A stretch of DNA of 64,000 nt from CAVVZJ01 sp963752755. Its GTDB lineage: Bacteria; Planctomycetota; Planctomycetia; Isosphaerales; Isosphaeraceae. The stretch spans positions 1 through 64,000 of the forward strand of contig CAVVZJ010000015.1 in NCBI GenBank assembly GCA_963752755.1. The letters are read 5' to 3'. Each line of letters opens with the position of its first letter. The first letter of the stretch is position 1. Shown here one piece after another: positions 47,433-55,139 of the stretch. Both the position numbers and the translations under genes were made by a program. The notes beneath the pieces are model-generated. The model was not told where the DNA came from and made no database searches. It saw nothing but the letters and a program-made list of their open reading frames with translations.

Positions 47433-47465
47433 GTGTGTAGTGACAACCAGAGGCGGCTCGCCTAA
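47433..47465 (+). CDS. 10-codon micro-ORF with an unusually strong Shine-Dalgarno
   Basis: GTG 47433 to TAA 47465 encodes Met-CSDNQRRLA. Upstream, GGAGGTGATC (47421-47430) is complementary over 10 bases to the standard 3' end of bacterial 16S rRNA, but only 2 bases separate it from the GTG. Eight bases after its stop comes a hairpin (CCGACGGG 47472-47479 / CCCGTCGG 47483-47490). It has no aromatic residues, so it is not the main attenuator sensor. It could be a ribosome-loading or standby site, or an unrelated small gene. Confidence 0.4.
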   Translation: MCSDNQRRLA

Positions 47466-47540
47466 CGGCAGCCGACGGGTTGCCCGTCGGGCAGCCGCAC
47501 CCTTCCCGGTCGCATCCCCAAACCGGATGAAGACAGGGCT

Positions 47541-47568
47541 GGCCAGGACCGGATCGCCGGTCCTGGCC
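47541..47568 (+). promoter_or_regulatory. Perfect 12-bp hairpin in the aroF leader
   Basis: GGCCAGGACCGG (47541-47552), loop ATCG, CCGGTCCTGGCC (47557-47568): fully paired, followed by GGATAGATTTCG. No continuous T tract, so it may be a structural or RNA-processing element, or a factor-dependent terminator, rather than an intrinsic terminator. It lies between the micro-ORF and the aromatic leader peptide. Confidence 0.5.
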
Positions 47569-47673
47569 GGATAGATTTCGAATCATGCCCCCGTTTCGTT
47601 TTCCATCCGGTTCAGGTCCGTGCGAACCTGTGATCCGGAACCACCTCCTCTCTCCAACACCCGGCTTGCTTTG

Positions 47674-47805
47674 ATGACCCCGCCCAGGACCCCTGCCCCA
47701 TCCGGCCGCGACACGCTCTCGCCCCCGCGGCGCTGGTGGTGGTACTGGTCCTTTTATTTTACCGGGGAAACGTCCGCAGGTTTCCGGGCCGGGGTGGCCT
47801 TCTGA
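47674..47805 (+). CDS. Aromatic leader peptide of the aroF attenuator
   Basis: 43 aa from ATG 47674 to TGA 47805. Residues 21-29 are WWWYWSFYF, so four of four Trp, two of two Tyr and two of four Phe lie in one run, directly downstream of a Pro/Arg-rich stretch. Composition this biased is a hallmark of attenuation leaders that sense charged tRNA-Trp, tRNA-Tyr and tRNA-Phe. The stop codon lies 26 bases before the terminator stem and aroF begins 137 bases further on. ATG 47674 has a weak ribosome-binding site; an in-frame GTG at 47620 is an alternative start. Confidence 0.82.
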   Translation: MTPPRTPAPSGRDTLSPPRRWWWYWSFYFTGETSAGFRAGVAF

Positions 47806-47846
47806 GCCCATCCCCGAACACAAAACAACCCAAGGCCCCGGGACCT
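47762..47846 (+). promoter_or_regulatory. Attenuator pause hairpin and antiterminator
   Basis: Three RNA segments compete. Segment 1 (47762-47771, ccggggaaac) just after the aromatic codons can pair with segment 2 (ggtttccgg, within 47778-47790). Segment 2 (AGGTTTCCGGGCC, 47778-47790) can instead pair with segment 3 (GGCCCCGGGACCT, 47834-47846), 12 of 13 positions counting G-U pairs, and segment 3 is the left arm of the terminator. A ribosome stalled on the Trp/Tyr/Phe run would cover segment 1 and allow the 2:3 antiterminator; one that reaches the stop codon would cover segment 2 and let the terminator form. Confidence 0.75.
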
Positions 47847-47868
47847 GCCGAGAGGTTCCGGGGCCTTT
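47832..47868 (+). terminator. Intrinsic terminator of the aroF attenuator
   Basis: 15-bp stem AAGGCCCCGGGACCT (47832-47846) / AGGTTCCGGGGCCTT (47853-47867) with one G-U pair and a six-base loop GCCGAG, followed by TCTCGTTTGG. Stem length and the T-rich end fit an intrinsic terminator. It lies between the aromatic leader peptide and aroF, not after a gene. Confidence 0.85.
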
Positions 47869-47942
47869 CTCGTTTGGTCTCGGCGTTCGCCCCAACCCAG
47901 CGCGCCCCCCGCATTCCCACCTTTCCCGGAGGACGGGTCACC

Positions 47943-48956
47943 GTGATTGTCGTCATGAAACCGGAAGCGAGCGACGGCCAGATCGATCACATGGTCGCGC
48001 ACATCGAGTCGCTCGGCCTGCGTCCCCAGGTCATCCGCGGCACGCACCAGACGGTCATTGCCGCCGTCGGCGAGGAGCGCGTCGGGCTCGTCGAGGCGCT
48101 GGAGCCGGGCGAGGCCGTGGAGAAGGTCCTGCCGATCATGGCCCCATACAAGCGGGCCAGCTCCGAGCTGAAGTCGGAACGGACCGTCGTCCAGGCCCGC
48201 GACCTCGTCGTCGGCGGCAAGAAAATCGCCGTAATCGCCGGGCCTTGCTCGGTCGAGAGCGAGTCCCAGATCGTCGCCCTCGCCCGCACGCTCAAGGCCA
48301 AGGGGGCCACCGGCCTCCGCGGCGGCGCGTTCAAGCCGAGGACGAGCCCCTACAGCTTCCAGGGCCACAAGGAAGACGGCCTCAAGATGCTCGCCGCCGC
48401 GCGGGCTGAGACTGGTCTGGCGATCGTCACCGAGGTGATGGCCCCCGAACACGTCCCACTCGTCGCCGAGTATGCCGACGTCCTCCAGATCGGCGCCCGG
48501 AACATGCAGAACTACCAGCTCTTGCAAGCCGTCGGTGACAGCGGCAAGCCCGTCCTCCTGAAGCGCGGCATGGCCGCCTCGATCGACGAGTTCCTCCTCG
48601 CCGCCGAGTACATCCTCGACCGCGACAACCCGAATGTCATGCTCTGCGAGCGCGGCATCCGCACCTTCGAGGAGCACACCCGCTTCACCCTACCGCTCGC
48701 GACCGTGCCTTACCTCCACGACAAGAGCCACCTGCCCGTCGTGGTCGATCCCTCCCACGGCACCGGCAAGTCCCGGCTCGTTGCACCCATGGCGAAGGCC
48801 GCCGTCGCCTGCGGATCCGATGCCCTGATCGTCGAGGTCCACGACGATCCCGAGCACGCCATGAGCGACGGCGCCCAGACGATCACCCCCGCCGCCTTCG
48901 AACGCATGATCTCTGAATGCCGCCGGATCGCTGAGGCCGTGGACCGAACCATGTAA
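47943..48956 (+). CDS. aroF: 3-deoxy-7-phosphoheptulonate synthase (DAHP synthase, type I-beta)
   Basis: 337 aa. Condenses phosphoenolpyruvate with erythrose 4-phosphate, the first step of the shikimate pathway to Phe, Tyr and Trp. The N-terminal ferredoxin-like regulatory domain (IVVMKPEASDGQIDHMVAHI, VIRGTHQTVIAAVGEE) is typical of the I-beta subgroup. The barrel follows with VIAGPCSVESESQIV, LRGGAFKPRTSPYSFQG, VLQIGARNMQNYQLLQAVG, PVLLKRGMAASIDEFLLAAE, VVVDPSHGTGKSRLVAPMAK. Start GTG 47943 (IVVMKPEAS) has GGAGGA upstream and fits the family; ATG 47955 is internal. Control by the upstream attenuator is inferred from the leader. Complete and free of frameshifts. Confidence 0.93.
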   Translation: MIVVMKPEASDGQIDHMVAHIESLGLRPQVIRGTHQTVIAAVGEERVGLVEALEPGEAVEKVLPIMAPYKRASSELKSERTVVQARDLVVGGKKIAVIAGPCSVESESQIVALARTLKAKGATGLRGGAFKPRTSPYSFQGHKEDGLKMLAAARAETGLAIVTEVMAPEHVPLVAEYADVLQIGARNMQNYQLLQAVGDSGKPVLLKRGMAASIDEFLLAAEYILDRDNPNVMLCERGIRTFEEHTRFTLPLATVPYLHDKSHLPVVVDPSHGTGKSRLVAPMAKAAVACGSDALIVEVHDDPEHAMSDGAQTITPAAFERMISECRRIAEAVDRTM

Positions 48957-49091
48957 CCGCGACTCCTTTCCATCAACTTCGGGGCCGCACCCGAGCCACC
49001 GGCCGGCCCCGACTCGTTCGCTCTCGATCCACCTCGTCGTGCCATCGCGTCGACCTTCTCCCCGGGACAAACGTACGGGTGTAGCACAACG

Positions 49092-49571
49092 ATGGGCGTT
49101 GAATATCGGCGGGGTCGGCCCTACTTCTACCGCAAGGAACGCCGCGGCGGGCGGGTCGTGTCAGTGTACGTCGGAGTCAGAGCGGTCGGCGACCTGGCGG
49201 CTCAACGCTCCGCCCTCGATGCCCAAGCGCGGGCCGATGAAGTCGAACGCTGGCGAGCCGACCGCCAACGGCTCGAAGCGGTGGAGCGGGAGTTCCACGC
49301 CTACTTCGATCGGGTCGAGGCGCTCGGTCGGGCGACGTTGACGGCGGCCGGGTATCACCAGCACCATCGAGGCGAGTGGAGGCGGAGGCGGGTCATGAAT
49401 GAAGCGAAGCTAACCGTGCAAACCCACCGTCGGATGATGCGGCGAACAAGAGCCCGATCGCGGGAAGGAGACGCGGGCCATTTTCGAACGGGCAAAGAAT
49501 GGCGACAGAAAGTACCTTCCAATCCTCCGGGCGTTGCTCGACGATCCCGAACGCAGGCCGGACGTCGTTGA
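49092..49571 (+). CDS. Planctomycete hypothetical protein, basic
   Basis: Up to 159 aa. The conserved part is MGVEYRRGRPYFYRKERRGG, RVVSVYVGVRAVGDLAAQ, then LGRATLTAAGYHQHHRGEWR. This is a small family I recognise only as planctomycete hypothetical proteins, often accompanied by a second small gene. The natural end is probably near RRRR (about 49395); the following 55 residues overlap the next gene and may be read through because of a local indel. No domain with known function. Confidence 0.55.
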   Translation: MGVEYRRGRPYFYRKERRGGRVVSVYVGVRAVGDLAAQRSALDAQARADEVERWRADRQRLEAVEREFHAYFDRVEALGRATLTAAGYHQHHRGEWRRRRVMNEAKLTVQTHRRMMRRTRARSREGDAGHFRTGKEWRQKVPSNPPGVARRSRTQAGRR

Positions 49572-49755
49572 TCGATCCGGCTCCCCCGCCTCCTGGCTCC
49601 ATAGTCATCTCGTCAGCACGACCGCCGACAAGAATCTGGTCGCCAGGGAATCCATGAGCCGGAAACTTGCCAAGCTTCAGGCGGAGTTGGGGGGGCCGGA
49701 CCCCTCGCCCATCGAACGCCTCTTGGCCGAGCGGGAGGCGCTCTGCTGGTTCTAG
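49395..49755 (+). pseudogene. Small hypothetical protein, frameshifted, 3' end cut by IS630
   Basis: Begins at ATG 49395 (NEAKLTVQT), shifts to PPSDDAANKSPIA and again to KETRAIFERAKNGDRKYLPI, LRALLDDPERRPDVVD and IERLLAEREALCWF, ending at TAG 49753-49755 formed at the IS630 boundary. The AIFERAKNGDRKYLP-ILRALL pattern matches small planctomycete proteins found after the family of the preceding gene. Relatives extend further, so the C-terminus was lost to the IS. Confidence 0.5.
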
Positions 49756-50979
49756 TGGTCTGTCAGTCGTCGATTGTCGGGTAGAGCTTGCGGAGCTTCA
49801 CCCGGGCGTCGGCCGTCGTGAATTGCCAATCGGCCCTCACACCGTCCCCGTTCCGCCGACCTTCCCAGGCCGAGACGTGATTCACCAGCGCCGGCCGCTC
49901 GCCGAGGCGGTCCGGCAGGTCACGGCCCAGGGCGCTCAACTCGATCTCCGCCATGTTCAGCCAACTGCCATGCTTCGGCGTGAGATGCACCTCCAACCGG
50001 GCCGCCACCCGCTCCGCCTCCTCCGGCGCGAACGCCTCGTACAGGCTGGCCAACGAGTGCGTGTTGAGCTGGTCCATCACCAGCACTACCCGCTCCGCCT
50101 CGTGGTACCGGCCGTCGACGAGGTCCCGCACGAAGTGCGCCGAATCGCGGCGCTTCCTCGTGTCCGTCACCTCGACATGCCGCCAGCCGGCCAGCGGCTC
50201 GAACGCCAGGAACAGGTTGGACACGCCGTTGCGGACGTCCACGCTGTCGTAGCGCTCGACGCGCCCCGGCGCCGGCGGCAGCGGTTCGCGGACCTCGCCG
50301 ATGAGTTGCTTGCTCGTCTCGTCCAGGCCGACCACCGGCCGGCTCGGGTCGTAGGGGCGATGGTAGAGGTTCAGGACGTCCTCCATGTGGGAGACGAACT
50401 CGGCCGAGGATTTCGGCGGGATGCACCCCATCGGCCTCAGGTGCGGCTTGATCTCGTTTTTTTCAGCGCCCGGCGCACGGCCTCGTGCGACAGCGACGCG
50501 GCGTGCTCCAAGTCCACCATCTGCCCGGCCAGCAGCCGCAGGGTCCACCGCTACTTGCCCTTGGGCGGCTCGGAGCAGGCCAGGGCGATCAGGTGGGCCT
50601 CCTGGCGGCCGTCCAGCGCGCGGGCATAGATCCGCTTGGTCGGCTTGGGGAGCAAGGCCGGTCCCCGGCCCTGCTCGACGAACCGCTGGCGGACCCGCTC
50701 GATGGTGCGAGTGCTGGTATCCAGGGCCGCGGCGATGGCGGCGTCGGTGCGGCCCGGCCCGTCGGGAGCCTCATCGGCCTGGAGCAGGATGCGGGCGTGG
50801 GCCAACTTGCGGGCGTCGGTCTTGCCTCGCGAGATTATCGCCTCCCACTCGGTCCGCTCTTCGGGGGTGAGCGTCACCCGATAGCTCTTGGCCATCGCGC
50901 CCTCGGTCGGTTCGGCGTCCAAAAAATCCGACCGAGATGATGCAGGGATTGACCCGACAGAGCAAGACTGACAGACCAC
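49755..50979 (-). mobile_element. IS630-family insertion sequence, copy 1
   Basis: Inverted repeats GTGGTCTGTCAG (49755-49766) and CTGACAGACCAC (50968-50979), flanked by TA at 49753-49754 and 50980-50981, the IS630/Tc1 target. The base C at the right end plus TAG forms the CTAG used next by an IS701 element. Confidence 0.88.
49763..50895 (-). pseudogene. IS630-family transposase, amber codon plus A-run frame junction
   Basis: Starts at ATG 50895 (AKSYRVTLTPEERTEWEAI); HTH region ILLQADEAPDGPGRTDAAIA, RTIERVRQRFVEQG. TAG at 50553-50551 interrupts after EPPKGK; the same frame continues RWTLRLLAGQMVDLEHAASL. At seven A (minus strand of 50456-50462) the frame must slip -1 to reach KNEIKPHLRPMGCIPPKSSA and the DDE part VVGLDETSKQLIGE, MDQLNTHSLASLYEAF, LTPKHGSWLNMAEIELSALG. 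The A-run junction is a known style of programmed frameshift; the amber is an extra lesion. Confidence 0.85.
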
Positions 50980-50982
50980 TAG

Positions 50983-52508
50983 TTGGACTGTCACGGATTC
51001 CACTATTGCTTTGATTCGAAAGAGGTTACGATCGGCGGCGTAGGAATTCCGCGGGAGGGGCTGTCATGTCGCTCTTGGACCATCCCGACGCCCAGACGTT
51101 GCTGGCCGACGCCGTCGTGACACCCGAACAGGCCTGCGACTGCCAGGACCGGCTCAACGCCTTCCTCCAACGCTACCTGCCTTGCTTCTACCGCGTCGAA
51201 CAGCGGGCCAACGCCACCCTCGTCATCCGCGGCCTGGTCAGCGGCCTGCAGCGCAAGACCTGCGAGCCGATCGCGATCGAGGCCGGCGTCCATCGCAAGC
51301 CGATCCAGTTCTTCGTCGGCGCCGGCCAGGGGGACGACGAGGCGGTCATGGCCGAGTTGCGTCGGGACGTCCGCGAGACCCTCGGCGACGAGCGGGCCAT
51401 CCTGGTGCTCGACCCCAGCACGTTCCCCAAGAGTGGGACCGAGTCCTGCGGCGTCGCACGCCATTGGTGCGGCCGGCTCGGCAAGCAGGACAACTGCCAG
51501 GTGGGGGTCTTCCTGATCTATGCCGCCCCGGGCGGATACGCCCCGCTGGACCGGCGGCTCTATCTGCCCGAGGACTGGGCCCAGGATCCGGACCGCCGGA
51601 AGAAGACCCACGTCCCCCCGGAGGTCCAGTTCCAGGAGTCGTGGCGGATCGCCATCGCTCTGTTGCAGCGGTGCCGCCGGGAGCTGCCCCAGGCCTGGGT
51701 CATCGGCGATGATGAGCTAGGCCGCCCGGTCCAGATCCGGGCCTGGTTGCGGCGCCACGGCGAGCGGTACATCCTGGACGTGCCCTGCAACACCCGCATC
51801 CGGGACCTGGAGTGCCGGCGTCCGCGACGTCGGCGTGCCGGCCGGGGTGCGAGGCGTCAGACGCCGTTCTGCCGGGCGGATGCCTGGGCGGCGCGGCAGC
51901 CGGCGAGCCGCTGGGCCCGGTTGACGGTGCGGCCCAGCGAGCGGGGTCCGCTGCAGGTCGAGGCCTTGACGGTGCGAGTGCGGACCAAGCAGGATCGACG
52001 GCTCGGCCCGGAAGAGCGTCTGGTGGTGATGCGAACCGTGGAGGAGAAGCCGCAGACCCACTACGCGCTGAGCAACGCCGAGGCCGACGTCTCGCTGGCC
52101 GAGTTGGTCCGGGTCCGGTTCACGCGGCACCGGATCGAGGAGGCGTTGGAGGCCGGCAAGGGGGAAGCGGGCCTGGCCCACTACGAGGTGCGCAGCTGGG
52201 TGGGCTGGCACCACCACATGACGCTGTCCTTGCTGGCATTATGGTTCTTGATCCGGGAGCGGCGTCGCCTCGGGGGGGGAAAATCCCGGCGGTGACGGTG
52301 TCGCAGGTGCGGGAGATCTGCACGCGCTTGCTGCGGGTGCCGACGCCGAGCTCGGAGCGGATCGCCGAGCAAGTCACGCGGGTGCTGTGGCGCAAGGAGG
52401 CGGCGCGGATCTACAAGTGGCACAAGGCCACCGGTACGTTCCCGCCGCGCCGCGAAACGCCCGATACAAGTTAGCTATCGACTATATCTCGAAACGGTGA
52501 CAGTCCAA
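50983..52508 (+). mobile_element. IS701-family insertion sequence, copy 4 (CTAG target duplication)
   Basis: Ends TTGGACTGTCAC (50983-50994) and GTGACAGTCCAA (52497-52508), with CTAG duplicated at 50979-50982 and 52509-52512. The left CTAG overlaps the right end of the IS630 element, so this IS701 inserted after the IS630. Its sequence is a different IS701 lineage from the 1792 and 12318 copies. Confidence 0.9.
51066..52474 (+). CDS. IS701-family transposase with G-run frame junction
   Basis: ATG 51066 follows GGGAGGGG. Main frame (51066-52295): LRRDVRETLGDERAILVLDP, VARHWCGRLGKQDNCQVGVF, WVIGDDELGRPVQIRAW, HRIEEALEAGKGEAGLAHYE, then RLGGGKSRR and TGA. At GGGGGGGGAAAA (about 52275-52286) a -1 shift leads into KIPAVTVSQVREICTRLLRV, WRKEAARIYKWHKATGTFPP and a stop at 52474. 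The two parts give a normal full-length IS701 protein. No other lesion was found, so this copy may be active if slippage occurs. Confidence 0.85.
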
Positions 52509-52512
52509 CTAG

Positions 52513-52702
52513 GCCCGAGACCGTCGCCGAGGCGTTCGACCTCGCCGAGGTCCCCAACCTCCCGCCCCGCTACAACATCGCCCCGACCCAGCCGGTCCCG
52601 GCGGTGCGGCTTGACCCCGACAGGGGAGACAGGAAACTCGGCTTCCTCCACTGGGGCCTGATCCCCTCCTGTGCCGACGACCCGGCCATCGGCAACCGAC
52701 TG
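52513..52702 (+). pseudogene. SRAP (SOS response-associated peptidase, YedK/HMCES) fragment
   Basis: One frame reads TVAEAFDLAEVPNLPPRYNI, APTQPVPAVRLDPDRGD, LGFLHWGLIPS and DDPAIGNRL. This is the conserved SRAP pattern (PRYNIAPTQ, WGLIPSW). The first residues, including the catalytic Cys2 after the initiator Met, are missing: the 5' end is cut by IS630/IS701 at TA/CTAG. The 3' end is cut where a group II intron starts (52703), so this DNA-protein crosslink repair gene is dead here. Confidence 0.75.
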
Positions 52703-53808
52703 GTGCGTCATGTCACCTGACGTCGTATCCCTTATGTAATGAGGAGGTTTCTCGGACAATGAAACCTGGGTCAACCGGCTTACCGGACTCCGAAAGGGGA
52801 GAAGGGACCACAGCATGCCGGTGAAGTGGAGGCAGGCGAGATCAGCTAGCCGAACGCTCTGCAAGACCGCGTGACAAGGCTAAGGCTATACTGCCTGAAG
52901 TCCAATCCCGATCGGAGCAGTTGCCCTCCCCTCACCCGGGATGGAACCGAAAAGCTGATTAAGTGAGGACAACTCGTGCCTTCCCATATCATTCGGGGGA
53001 TGAGCAAGTCCGCGAGGTGTGATACCCGGAGAGATTCCGGGGCGTAGGGATGAGTGGACAGCCTAAATCACGCTGATTTGTACGACGTCGAGGGAACATG
53101 AGATCGCCTAAGGGCGCGAGCCCCAGGGCGACGGAGGCCCGATAGTAGTCCGCGGCCGGGAGAGCCGGCCACATGGCGAAGCGGGCCAGGTGGTCAGATG
53201 GCGGGAAGTCGAGGTACGCGAGATGCGTGACGCCGAAACGATCCTCGCCATCATTCGTCAGAGAGGCAAGGAGGGTCTCGACCTGGAGGATGTCTATCGA
53301 CAGCTCTACAACCCGGACCTCTACCTGCGGGCCTACGGTCGGATCTACCGCAATGCGGGGGCGATGACCGGGGGCGCAACGGCAGAGACCGTGGACGGGA
53401 TGTCGAGGAGGAAGATCGATGCGATCATCGACCGGCTGAGGCACGAGCGCCATCGATGGACCCCCGTCAGGCGGACCTACATCCCGAAGAAAGGAGGTAA
53501 ACTCCGTCCGCTCGGCATCCCGACTTGGTCGGACAAATTGCTGCAGGAGGTCATGCGCTCCATCCTGGAGGCATACTACGAGCCGCAATTCACCGCCAAG
53601 TCGCACGGCTTTCGCCCGGGGCGCGGATGCCACACGGCACTGCGCGAGATCTTCGTCACCTGGAGAGTGACGATCTGGTTCATCGAGGGTGATATCAAAG
53701 GGTGCTTTGACAACATCGACCATGCGATCCTGTTGTCGATCCTCCGCGAGAAGATCCACGATAACCGCTTCCTGAACCTGGTGAGGAACCTGCTCGAGGC
53801 CGGATACC
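52703..53808 (+). mobile_element. Group II intron, 5' part only
   Basis: Begins GTGCG (52703), the group II intron 5' consensus, inside the SRAP gene. About 500 bases of structured non-coding RNA (domains I-III; for example ggcgtagggatgagtggaca) precede a maturase/reverse-transcriptase ORF. The intron is cut off at 53808 by the ISAzo13 element; the remaining RT, maturase and domain V/VI sequence is not found in the window. Confidence 0.75.
53223..53808 (+). pseudogene. ltrA: Group II intron reverse transcriptase (LtrA type), truncated
   Basis: Starts at ATG 53223 (an in-frame GTG 53190 is possible). RT0-RT3 blocks present: LEDVYRQLYNPDLYLRAYGR, AMTGGATAETVDGMSRRKID, PKKGGKLRPLGIPTWSDKLL, AKSHGFRPGRGCHTALREI, FIEGDIKGCFDNIDHAILLS (first catalytic Asp). 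The YADD block, maturase X domain and endonuclease are missing because ISAzo13 interrupts after LLEAGYL. Normally splices the intron and drives retrohoming. Confidence 0.88.
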
Positions 53809-53811
53809 TTA

Positions 53812-55136
53812 GGGGTCGGGCAAAAATAAAGTCGTCAACTTTTTGTGCAGTGGGGAGTGATGGTGTAGTTCCATTCGCCGTGGAACTGAGCCGGCTTGAG
53901 GTTCACCTTGGCCAGGTGCTCGTCCGTGACAGTGATGCCGGTCTCGTACTTGCCTTCGTCGAGCGCGGCTCTCACGATGAGCCCCTTCTTGGTTCGCGTG
54001 GCGGCGATCAAGTTGACGATCACCTGGACACTCACCAACGGCTTGCCGCGCCAGTTCTGGGTGATGAAGCTGAACCGCCGGTGCTCCACCTTGTTCCACT
54101 GGCTCGTGCCCGGCGGGAAGTGGCTCACCGTCAGCTTCATGCCGATCGCGTCGGCCAGACCCTGCAACGCGACCTTCCACAAGCGGGTGCGGTACCCGTT
54201 GCTCCCCCCGCCGTCCGCGGTGATGAACAACTCGGTGGCGTGGGGAAAGCGGGAGGTCCCCATCTCTTGCCACCACCGGCGAATGCTCGCGGCCGCGAAG
54301 TAGGCGGTGTCATGGTCGATCCCCACGCTGACCCAGCCCTGGTTGTTGGTCACGTCGTAGACGCCGTAGGGGATCGCCTTGCCCAGTTCCTTGTCCTGAA
54401 AGTCGTGGACGCGCACCGGCTCCGGTTGGCCCTCGGGGCACCACTCACGGCCGCCGTTCTTGAAATCCCCCACCAACTCCTTCTTCTTCGTGTCCACCGA
54501 GATCACCGGCTGATGCCGCTTCTGGAACCGCGCCGCCTGCGCGTTGATGAACTCGAACTGGGCGTTACGGTCGGGGTGTTGGTTGCCCTCGCGCGTCTTA
54601 CGGTTGGCTTGCAGGCTCTAGCCGGCCTCGTGGAGCAGCCACGCCACCGTGCGATAGCCGGCCCGGTGTCCCTGCCCGGTCAACTCCGTCGCCAACCGTC
54701 GCGTGCTCTTGCACGTCCAACGCAAGGGCGACATCGGATCGCCCCGCGTCCGCGGCTCCAGCAGCCCCTCCAAGGTGGCGACCAACGTCGGGTCCGATTC
54801 CGTCAGGCGCTGCGCCCCGCCCCACCACGTCGCAAGCTCTCGGTTACGGGTTCGTCCGGGTGGCTCCCGCGGTACTCCAGCTCTCGAAGCCCGGCCTGGA
54901 TGGTGTCCCGCGCCAGTCCCGTGGCCGTAGCGACCGCCGTCACGCCTCCGTACCCGTAGTCCCGCGCTTCCGCCGCCGCCCACTGTCGTCTCGAGCGCTC
55001 ATCGAGCACGGCGTCCAGCGCGGGATACTTGAGGCGGATCCGTTCTATGACAGTTGCATCCTGCATGACTCGACAGCATAGCAATCCCGGCCCTGCGGTA
55101 AAGGAAAAGTTGACGACTTTATTTTTGCCCGGGCCC
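53812..55136 (-). mobile_element. ISAzo13-family insertion sequence
   Basis: Long inverted repeats: GGGGTCGGGCAAAAATAAAG from 53812 and, on the other strand, GGGCCCGGGCAAAAATAAAG from 55136, continuing through gtcgtcaactttt. A TTA trinucleotide flanks both sides (53809-53811 and 55137-55139). It inserted in the group II intron RT. Confidence 0.85.
53835..55066 (-). pseudogene. ISAzo13-family transposase, one frameshift and an amber codon
   Basis: Starts QDATVIERIRLKYPALDAVL at ATG 55066, with GYGGVTAVATATGLARDTI. The frame changes near 54830 to LTESDPTLVATLEGLLEP, GQGHRAGYRTVAWLLHEAG, then TAG at 54620-54618 where the family has Tyr (GYSLQANRKTREG). The same frame continues with ISVDTKKKELVGDFKNGGRE, YFAAASIRRWWQEMG, LFITADGGGSNGYRTRLWK and HFPPGTSQWNKVEHRRFSFI to 53835. 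Catalytic Asp and Glu residues are present. Confidence 0.85.
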
Positions 55137-55139
55137 TTA

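Noticed and set aside
47433..47465. Micro-ORF as the aromatic sensor of aroF
   Set aside because: It has no Trp, Tyr or Phe codons and no adjacent terminator with a T tract; the sensor is the 47674 leader.
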